From Dermacentor variabilis (taxonomy: Eukaryota > Arthropoda > Arachnida > Ixodida > Ixodidae), in assembly GCF_050947875.1 (NCBI RefSeq), contig NC_134568.1, positions 219,479,673-219,543,672 on the forward strand: a stretch of 64,000 bases of DNA, read 5' to 3'. Numbering within the stretch: position 1 is the stretch's first letter; each line of letters opens with the position of its first letter. Of this stretch, positions 56,551 through 64,000 are shown piece after piece. A model generated the notes under the pieces. That model was not told where the DNA came from, did no database searches, and saw nothing but the letters and a program-made list of their open reading frames with translations. Both the position numbers and the translations under genes were made by a program.

Positions 56551-56597
56551 GCTCTAGCTGACTGTCTCACGTCATGCGTGAGACAGTCAGCTAGAGC
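56551..56597. repeat. Perfect 21-bp hairpin upstream of a LINE fragment
   Basis: GCTCTAGCTGACTGTCTCAC (56551-56570) and its exact inverse at 56578-56597 are separated by a 7-base spacer whose outer G-C also pairs. The I-type LINE fragment starts within about 100 bp downstream. Confidence 0.95.
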
Positions 56598-56689
56598 TAT
56601 GGGTGAAGCCACTCCCCCGCAACATGAATCCCGAACCCCGGTCGCAGGCAAGCGCGTGCCGCTGCCCTCCATGCGCGCCACTCCGAACA

Positions 56690-57571
56690 CCCCGGCGTAT
56701 TCTACGTAGATGTCTCGGGCCCTTCCCCCTCAGGTCACTTCACGGCCGCTGTGATCACCGAGGGTCACCACGTCGATGGCCTCTCGTTCAGAGCTGACAC
56801 TGTAACTCGTGCAGAGGAGGTTGCCATCGCTTTGGCCGCCTCCCACCCCACCACTCGCACTATCTTGACAGATTCGCGCTCAGCCTGTTCTCGATACATC
56901 CAGGGTTCCATCGCCCCGCTGGCGGCTAGTCTCCTTCGGGCCGCCTCCTGGCGCTTCAACCCTCACTCCATCAGAATAGTCTGGACTCCAGGCCACACAG
57001 GTCTTCCCGGCAACGAGGCGGCGAATGCCGCTGCCCGCGCTTCTTTCCTCCGGGCCGCTGCCCCTTCATGTCCTGTGTCGGATCCTGGCAACTCGAGCCT
57101 CACACGCTACAGCGATATTCTGGATTATTATCGCACTTCGCGCCGACTCTACCCTAACCCTGCACGCGGTTTGGCGAAAGCGGACGAACGACTACTACGC
57201 TGCCTTCAGACCAATAGTTATCTTATTCCGGCGATCGCCCGGCACTTCATGCCGGAAATCTCAGGCACGTCCCCGACTTGTCAGGTCCTCGCCGATACCT
57301 TTCACGTTGTGGCTTCGTGCCCCGCCACTCCACTTTCCTTTTCATCCCCTTTCCCCATCCCTACTAGAGAGGCTTGGGAGGAGTACCTGCTCGGCTGCTC
57401 TACCTTAGAAGCTCAACGTACCTTGGTGGCACGCGCCCGGGCAGCGGCCATCTCCAATGGCGTCCCGGAATAGGGGCTGCCACTCAGGCGCACAGCAAGC
57501 AACTCTCTTATTAACTTCTTGAATAAAATGTTTCTACCACCACCACCACCACCACCACCACCACCACCACC
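56690..57571 (+). mobile_element. 5'-truncated I-type LINE (RNase H end)
   Basis: This frame covers only the C-terminal RNase H and tail of an I-clade LINE. The element ends with AATAAAATG and a (CCA)n run (57537-57571), a normal tail for this type. Its 5' end is not sharply defined. Confidence 0.8.
56700..57473 (+). pseudogene. LINE RNase H and C-terminal region
   Basis: The frame opens before the first catalytic Asp (YVDVSGPSPSG, about 56703). It contains the Glu (TRAEEVAIALA), the second Asp (TILTDSRSACSRYI) and the late block IVWTPGHTGLPGNEAANAAAR. There the usual fourth Asp appears as Asn. The tail (LAKADERLLRCLQTNSYLIP, ISGTSPTCQVLADTFHVVASCP) is the Cys/His region that follows RNase H in this clade. 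The stop is TAG at 57471. There is no RT in this copy because of 5' truncation, so it is non-functional. Confidence 0.8.
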
Positions 57572-58022
57572 TAGAGACCTACAGTATATGTGAGACCCAT
57601 AGTATATATCTCTTTCCTCCATGACTGGCGGCTCTCTTCGTAATGCTCGCGTTGCGAGACGCATGGTAGCGGCTGAGGCGATGTTTCTGCTGCACAATTC
57701 CCTCGCTTGACGCGTCGCGCCGACATGTGCCACCCGCGTATATTATAACACCGTGCGATGAACTCGAGCGCAACGCTAAAGATTGCTACCGTGAATGCTT
57801 CGGCCAACGGGCAAAACTGCCAATTTTTTGTTTCTTTATCCGTACCAAATTCCATCTTGACAGACCCGACAGTTTTGAAACAATGCACTGTGAAATAACC
57901 TATACAGCTACAAGTAAATTGGGTAATTTCTTACAACGTACGTGATAACGCTTAACATTTCTTACTTTTCCCACACATCGCCCTTGACATGTCCATCATC
58001 CCCTCCAAACATTATCGCCATA

Positions 58023-58183
58023 ATCATAGTACCTTGCTGGTGAAGCAGCGCACAAACACGGACACAGTGGAGACAAGCAGGAATAGACGACACTCGCTGC
58101 TGTCGTCTAGCAGCGAGTGTCTTCTATTCCTGTCTCCACTGTGTCCGTGTTTGTGCGCTGCTTCACCAGCAAGGTACTATGAT
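58023..58183. repeat. Long inverted repeat, about 75-bp arms
   Basis: The left arm (58023-58101) starts ATCATAGTACCTTGCTGGTG and the right arm (58109-58183) is its inverse. They differ by a 3-base indel (AGC) and one mismatch, with a 7-base loop. The right flank (CACCAACTAGCCCAACTTTC) resembles tick Penelope-like element ends, so it may be an element terminus. Confidence 0.9.
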
Positions 58184-58825
58184 CACTCACCAACTAGCCC
58201 AACTTTCCACGTTATTATCGCCATATTTCCCGTTCTCTCTAAATTTAAGTCGATGTTCGGAGTGGGAATTCTCCACCACACCTATAGTCGCAATCACGAC
58301 CTTCAAGTCGTGGTCTCGCACATAAAATTAAATAGGGCATATCACATACGTTCCAGCCTGCTGAAACTATTACAGGGCCACCGTGGAAAAGAAAAAAAAC
58401 ACCGCAAGAGCAAGGGGATATTCAGTCTGGTATAATCCCCCAGAATGCGCTTCCTTTGCAATGAAAAACCAAACACACGTTAAAAAGAATTGTTCTATAG
58501 TTTAACTTTCATTCCAAAACCCGCATCGAGGAGATTTAGCCAAACCAGACCTTCGCAAATGAAGGTTGTGGCCAGGACTCACTTTTGAATCCGTAGTAGT
58601 ACGCGACTGTCCTCGTCGTCGCCGGGTTTTCTTCTTTCTTTTTTTCTTTGTTCACGAATGTTGTTGCTATATTTCAGACTACTCTTAGTGTGAGAGGAGG
58701 CTTGGTGAAGCAGAAAGGGACGCGAAAACGGAAGGCGATTGGCGACGCCACTCTCACTCGCCAGCTCGCCGTGGCAACATACAGGTTGTGTGTGTGTGTT
58801 TTCTTTTTTTTAACCGTAGAAAATT

Positions 58826-59420
58826 TTTAAAGATTGCCTCTGGCAGATAGCATAATTGTAATTATTTAGCTGGATGATTCAAAGAGGCGGACACTAATTG
58901 CACGATAACCGAAATGCATAATAGACTAATTAACTAATTTGTTGATTTGTTCAATTATTAATTATAATTACTTTATGGCACTAGTTGCAATGTATTTATT
59001 GTAGCCAATGAAGTCGCCATTCGTGTTCACCTGGAACGAGTTTTCAGGATGACACCGGTTTCGATATATTCATTCGCAAAGTGTGCGACGAAATACATGG
59101 GCGTTCCAGTTACTTTTGGGATTAAATTCATAAAACGGGTTTGTTGGAAAAGTGGAACAATAGTGTTTTTTACTGCACGTTTCACGGCACATACCTCAAG
59201 ACCCGTGCGATTCTTAGATTTCGTTTCAAATGGATATGCCTTGCAAGCTCACTGGCTACAATTTGTAAATTGCAATGTGTGTCGTAAAGTAATAAATTAG
59301 TTCATTATTGTTAATTAGCCTAATAAACATTTCGACTTCTCGTGCAATTTACATGCGCCGCTTCGAGTTGTCTCGCTCATGGACTATAATTACGTTATCT
59401 GCCACAGTCGATTTCTAAAA
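58826..59420. repeat. Fold-back element, copy 1 (AAAGATTGCC family)
   Basis: The left arm (AAAGATTGCCTCTGGCAGATAGC ...) and an inverse right arm (... GTTATCTGCCACAGTCGATTTC, ending near 59417) share blocks with the arms of the 61744-63708 element. The arms are strongly diverged, each about 220 bp around a short centre. Confidence 0.6.
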
Positions 59421-59607
59421 AAAAATCATGATAAAAAAACGTATACCTGTTGACAGCGTATAACGGGTGCTTCACATAACTACAACCAAGGTTTAAAAAT
59501 AGAGTGGTACACCTTAGACGAATGAGACCACAGCTATATTGTTCGCCGTCGTCTTGAGGTATACTCTTATTATCCGAAGTGCGGTTAGTTATAAAATTAC
59601 GTTAATT

Positions 59608-60018
59608 ATGCAAAAATTTCAATATTCGTTTTAGGGCTAATTCGTATTTGAAAGGTTGTAGGGCCGTGTTCAAAAACACCCAAAGAAGTTTTTTCCGTGA
59701 CGTTATCTTTTACATGGCCTTTTCCACCCTTTCTATCAAGAACGCCAGCGAAATATGAAAATAATGACGTGACTGCGCTCTCGCGGACTTCCTTCTTTCG
59801 AAAGACGATAGAAAGCGCTGCCATATCCAGGGGCATGATAGTACAGTGACGTCATTATTTTCATATTTCGCTGGTTTTCGTCAGAGCCAGGAAAAAATAA
59901 GTGTGTAACAGATAACGGCACAGAAACGACGTCAATGGGTGTTTCTGACAACGCGCTACATTTTTTTTTCCAAATACGATTTATACCCTAAATCTGTTAT
60001 TTATAATATTTTTGCATA
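59608..60018. repeat. Fold-back MITE of about 410 bp
   Basis: Outer arms: TATGCAAAAATTTCAATATT and TTCGTATTTG at left, and their diverged inverses near 59970-60018. Inner arms: CCAGCGAAATATGAAAATAA at 59745 and its exact 26-bp inverse ending CGCTGG at 59874. It begins 110 bp beyond the AATAAA of the M28 peptidase gene and has no coding sequence. Confidence 0.75.
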
Positions 60019-60094
60019 GTTTAACTTGAGCTACTGGCAGCAATTCCTCTTCTTTTTGTTTTGATTACATCGATACCAAGTCTAGAGGGTACCT

Positions 60095-60100
60095 TTTATT
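60095..60100 (-). terminator. Poly(A) signal of the NAALADase-like gene
   Basis: TTTATT on plus, which is AATAAA on the minus strand, 40-45 bases after the TAA stop at 60140-60142. This supports the exon at 60140 as a real gene end. Confidence 0.65.
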
Positions 60101-60139
60101 TCCAGTGGGTCCTCCAGTTCCGGCGGGAGAGAGCTAAGT

Positions 60140-60296
60140 TTAAAAAGGGGTTACAGTCATTAGTTCTGTAGCTTGTGTGATGCTTTCCATAAGGAGGGCC
60201 AGTTGTTTTCTGAATGCTACTTTGTTGACGGGCTTTAGCCTAAGCACGTCTTCGAGGCCGGGAAAGGGAATGCCTTCGGGCGAGTACAGAATGTTC
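60140..60296 (-). CDS. NAALADase / glutamate carboxypeptidase II-like peptidase, last coding exon
   Basis: On the minus strand, a pyrimidine-rich tract and TCGTTGCAG end at 60297. The exon then supplies one base that completes an Arg codon begun by the exon at 63907, and encodes NILYSPEGIPFPGLEDVLRL, then KPVNKVAFRKQLALLMESI and TQATELMTVTPF before TAA. It resembles the C-terminal transferrin-receptor-like dimerisation domain of glutamate carboxypeptidase II proteins (the RH-x-IYAP ... FPG-x-x-D block with a closing helix). The family comprises membrane-anchored zinc exopeptidases that cleave acidic dipeptides or folate polyglutamates. The catalytic exons are upstream, outside the window. The assignment is from motif memory and is probable, not certain. 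Confidence 0.72.
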
Positions 60297-60599
60297 CTGC
60301 AACGAGAAAAAGAAACAACAACAAAAAACAAATTGGGAGCTTGGAGGTTGTGTAACTGCTGCCGTGTGCTCCAGCTGCAACTACCGGTCCTACCGGTATA
60401 GGAACGGCGGATGCCTATACCCAGAACTCTAGCGGGGCCCACGGGCGCACACTATAGCCAAAAAGGCACGCAAGTGCAGCCTGTGCTGCCTCTCAGGCTT
60501 CAACTATGAGGCAGCTTATACGGAAGCGCAAATGCGAAATATCAGGAGGCAGGCTGCTCAGCATGCGTGATTCGGTTCACCAGTGTAGAAGTTATAACG

Positions 60600-60946
60600 C
60601 GTGATTCCCAAGCAGCTCTTCGATTACCAGTCGACAGAGAGAGGGAAAAAAAAACACTTCGTTTCAGTTCCCGAGTCTTCGCAGTGGTTAAGTCGTCCAG
60701 TGATCAAGTAAATCGCGCTCCTGCATAATCAGAGCGGGCACTCTGACGGGAGGCTCAGAAAGACGCTTGGCGACACTGGCTCACTGTGACGTCATAAATT
60801 TTTATAAAGGGAAGCTTGGCTTACATTTTCTCCACTATAATATAATTAACCCCTTTGCTCCAAAAGAATTAAAATATATAGTTACGAAAGAGCACTCTAC
60901 CAGTCTAGATAGACTGATTTAATGTTACTCATTAGTGTCCCTTTAA
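60600..60946. mobile_element. Right-end fragment of TTAA family A
   Basis: Ends GTTACTCATTAGTGTCCCT followed by TTAA (60943-60946), a close match to the 49854 terminus. The left terminus is not found. It lies within the 3.6 kb intron of the peptidase gene. Confidence 0.5.
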
Positions 60947-61743
60947 CGTGCTCGACCACGAAGTTTTCATGGATATTAATATTTTTATAAAGTGATTCGC
61001 GACATCACTGTCTCGTGAAATTGCTGTGTTATTATGATTTTTTCAATATTATCGCCCTCAGCTCTCAGCTGGAGACACGCGCACAGACGGAGCAAGGCTA
61101 CCAGGTCATGTCGCTACGGGCCACACAGATTCACGCGACGGTACGGATCGCCGATTTAAGACCGCGGACGAGCGTGACGTATAGGCAAGGACGCTACAGA
61201 GGAGCTGTGACAGCCCAGTCACGTCATGCTGGTCAGCGGACGTGTGTATCTAGCTTACTCCTAGAAACCCGTTGTAGCCTCTATACGACGAACTCTCTGC
61301 CACGCACATCCGCTGTGCGGCCGATTTATGAATATTTTGAGGACGCAAAAGTCCCTGTCAGAACACACTTCAAATGCTAACAAACGGTTGTCTGTATAGG
61401 CTAGTCGGTTCTTGAACATTTAATTAGCCAAGTTGCGCTACATAATTGTAACACACGCAAAAAAGAATACAGTTGTGAGTCTGGTTGTGTTTCTCTTCGT
61501 GTGTTTCGTCAGAACTATTCAGCGCAACTTAGCTTCCACGTTACAAATGCTGGCGAACGTGCAAATGCGAGCTGGCGTTATCATGGCTTGTTGTCACACA
61601 GTGTACTCGTAAATCAAACTTGTCTAGGGTGGTCAATCAGCTGATTTGGACACAATAAGACCACGAATAGGCATGCCGCATGCTTGGTCCACGCGCTATA
61701 CAGAAAACAAGTATCTGTATACCCAAGCAATTATGCCGCTATT

Positions 61744-63708
61744 CAGGGTGTGTTTTTAGCTGCACCAACTTTTTTTAAAGATTGCCTATGGCAGATAGCA
61801 CAATTCTAACCCTTGATCTAAATAACTCGATAAGGCAGTCATTAATTCTACGAGTAATCGAAATGTTCAATAGAATAATTAACGTAATCACGCTAACCAA
61901 CTTTGTAATTATTTACTTTACGCCACACATTTCAATCTACGAATTATAGCCGCTGAGTTCACACGGCGTATCCACTTGGAACGAATGGACTGCACCAGTT
62001 CCGAGATATTAATTTTCCAAGTGTCCGACAAAATGCATTTGGGAACTGGGGCCCTATAACGTAAAACTATTCCAATATGTTTCTATTCCAATCTCCTGAC
62101 GTCAAATTTGCGTAACCACCGACGCAAGCACCGGGCGGTCACCCACAGGGTTGTCTGTACAGACCAATCAAACACTCTCCTCGTTCATAGGAGGTCACTT
62201 TTGTTGGCTTGAAAAACGAATTACATTGCCTACACTGAGCGGCTTGTCGTATCTAATTGGCTGACAAGAGGCGAGGAGAACGCTCAAGTGGAGAGGGATC
62301 CGCTGGGGCAGAGCCAGTGCACTGAAAATCGATGACCGGATGAAGAGGGTGGTGCCGGCGTCTGCGATTGGTCGGCTTTCCCTTACTTAGCTTCTGGTGG
62401 CTGGTCGAAAATCGCGGCGACATGCAACGGAAGCTTAAGAATGACGCTAAAACTGACCCTCAGCAAAGAAGAGTTGGCAGAATGAGGTGGTAAACGTGCC
62501 GAAAGTGCTCGAAAACGTTACACGGCCACGCAAGAAGTTTTATTATACGCAAATACACCCATGCTCTCCGGCAGGTGCGAGTAGCCAGCGTCTCAGCGAT
62601 CGGCGGCAGCCATCTTTTATTCCTTTCGGAACGGGGCAGCCTGCGGCTATTCCGAAGAAAATTCAGTTTTGTTCGGCATATTAATGCGTCTTTATCGCGT
62701 ACACGTCACTTTGACGCAGTGAGTTTGTGCGGTTTTGTTACGTCGCGTGACAGGCAGGTGAAGTGGGTGCAGCCCGAAAACTCTTTACCAATAGCCGAGG
62801 GCTAATGGCGAAAAGGGGTCGGATCAGAAATAACTGTTTTATTGCGAAGCAATACTACTTTAGGTCGCACTTCAGCCCGTTCCGTGGCGAGGCGGTGGTA
62901 GGCACCATTGACCTTTAGCGTGACCTCGCTGCGTGACGTCACACCACGTGACCTAGAGTGACGTCACACCAGCTGTGTAAAAACGGGGCCCCATCTCACG
63001 CCGTCGTGAGGCGAGGCGGTAGCCACCAACGGCGGCCTAACTCCCGCTCCTCTCACCAGGGGCGCTACGGTCGGTGTGACGTCACATCAGCTGTGTAAAA
63101 ACGGGGCCCCATCTCACGCCGTCGCGAGGCGAGGCGGTACCCACCAACGGCGGCCTAACTCCCGCTCCTCTCACCAGGGGTGCTACGGTCACTATTGCTT
63201 CGCAATCACCAGGCTTAACCAAGCCAAGCCACGGCCGTTTTTTCTTTCTTTTTTCTTTCAAATCATGCATAATCAGCGTGTACACATCATATCAGATGGG
63301 GAGCTATCGCGGTTTTCGTGACGTCGCGTGACAGACAGGTGAAGTGGGGGTGGTCGGAAAAAGTTTTTGACCAATCGTGGAGGGCTGATAGCAGAATTGG
63401 AATAGAAAAGTTTCGAATAGTTTCACGTTATAGCGCCCCTGGTCCTGTCCAGAGAATTCGTTCCAAGTGGATACGCCGTGCGAACTCAGCGGCTATAATT
63501 CGTAGATTGAAATATGTGACGTAAAGTAATTAATTAAAGAATGGTTAGCGTAATTACGTTAATTATTCAATTGAACATTTTGATTTCCTCGTAGAATTAA
63601 TGGGTGCCTTATCGAGTTATTTAGATCAAGGGTTAGAATTGTGCTATCTGCCATAGGCAATCTTTAAATAAATTGATGCAGATAAGAAGAAGAAGAAAAC
63701 ACCCTGTG
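61744..63708. mobile_element. Large fold-back element (CAGGGTGT ends, AAAGATTGCC arms)
   Basis: The left arm from CAGGGTGTGTTTTTAGCTGC (about 61745), through AAAGATTGCCTATGGCAGAT, to GTATCCACTTGGAACGAA (about 61985) is inverted on the right, from ATTCGTTCCAAGTGGATACG (63457) to AACACCCTG (63704). The arms are about 240 bp. The centre contains a two-unit 118-bp tandem repeat and a repeated GACGTCGCGTGACAGRCAGG block (62742 and 63321). No protein gene is seen. It lies in an intron of the peptidase gene. Confidence 0.75.
62958..63193. repeat. Two-copy 118-bp tandem repeat
   Basis: The unit starts GTGACGTCACACCAGCTGTG (62958 and 63076) and includes AACGGGGCCCCATCTCACG and TAACTCCCGCTCCTCTCACC. 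There are only a few mismatches between copies, so the duplication is recent. Confidence 0.9.
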
Positions 63709-63906
63709 GTTAGAGCTACTTCGGATGCCCGCGCAGTCCGCAGCCGGCCTCTCGACCACTGCGACCACTTTTGGCAAGTGTGACTCATACTGTACTGTCT
63801 CCTTCGATCGGCAAGTCGCCTTTCGCTGCCAGATTCGCCAAACAGCCGCTGAACTGTAAACCGCGTGACAGACACTCGCCTTTGTCAGGTATTAGGTATA
63901 GAATAC

Positions 63907-64000
63907 CTGTGAGTGATGTGTCTTGTCGGCACACCTTGCGGGATGGTGAACACCTTCTCCATACTAGTCATGATGTCATTGATCATACACGTGATGAGGG
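63907..64000 (-). CDS. NAALADase-like peptidase, penultimate exon (partial, runs off the window)
   Basis: On the minus strand the frame reads LITCMINDIMTSMEKVFTIP, then QGVPTRHITH and two bases (AG) before a GTATTC donor. The two bases join the first base of the exon at 60296 to give Arg, so the two exons fit in phase. The ND-x-x-x-x-LE-x-x-F, P-x-G-x-P-x-RH pattern matches the helix preceding the conserved RH-x-IYAP block of glutamate carboxypeptidase II C-termini. The 5' part of the exon lies beyond 64000. Confidence 0.7.

Larger units (their letters stand above)
60297..63906 (-). other. Intron of the NAALADase-like gene
   Basis: The donor is G|GTATTC (63906 on the minus strand) and the acceptor GTTGCAG (60297). 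It is occupied largely by a TTAA-family fragment and the 61744-63708 fold-back element. The remainder (60947-61743) shows nothing recognisable. Confidence 0.6.

Noticed and set aside
1..64000. CRISPR arrays, operons, prokaryotic signals
   Set aside because: None were seen. The sequence has introns, SINEs and poly(A) signals of an animal genome.

Overview
This 64 kb window is eukaryotic and almost certainly from a hard (ixodid) tick. It carries several copies of a tRNA-derived SINE matching the tick Ruka family, GT-AG introns, vertebrate-sized non-coding DNA, and dense retroelements and DNA transposons. Two host protein genes can be supported. The left 25 kb (plus strand) holds the 3' half of an AP-1 clathrin-adaptor gamma subunit gene: four coding exons (hinge plus complete gamma-ear, at 4289, 10833, 14200 and 21397), an intron just after the stop codon, and a long last non-coding exon ending near 24.9 kb. 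At the right edge (minus strand) are the last two coding exons of a glutamate carboxypeptidase II / NAALADase-like M28 peptidase (63907-64000 and 60140-60296). Their split codon matches in phase, and a poly(A) signal follows the stop.

Everything else is mobile or repetitive DNA, much of it nested. Left to right: a TTAA-flanked element with a decayed transposase (0.6-3.8 kb); a Penelope-like element (5.3-6.9 kb); a LINE tail (7.7 kb); several TIR elements in the AP1G introns; a nearly full-length LINE on the minus strand (25.8-30.1 kb) whose ORF2 is broken only by one in-frame stop; a LINE RNase H fragment (31.4-32.5 kb); a palindromic MITE split by a TIR element (32.5-34.5 kb); a 6.5 kb LTR retrotransposon on the minus strand (36.0-42.4 kb); and a crowded 48-63.7 kb region of TTAA-flanked TIR elements (one carrying a THAP zinc-finger ORF), Penelope and I-type LINE fragments, perfect hairpins and fold-back elements.

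The most interesting object is the LTR retrotransposon. Its domains are Ty3/Gypsy-like, but the coding order is gag - protease - integrase - reverse transcriptase - RNase H, with integrase before RT as in the Gmr1-like group rather than in ordinary Gypsy elements. Next are the TTAA-flanked THAP elements, and the TTAA-flanked transposase whose protein family is usually labelled Mutator-like. A 5-bp target duplication can be read directly because the insertion lies in a palindrome that preserves its own empty site. I found no CRISPR, operon or prokaryotic feature, and no free-standing functional tRNA or rRNA gene.
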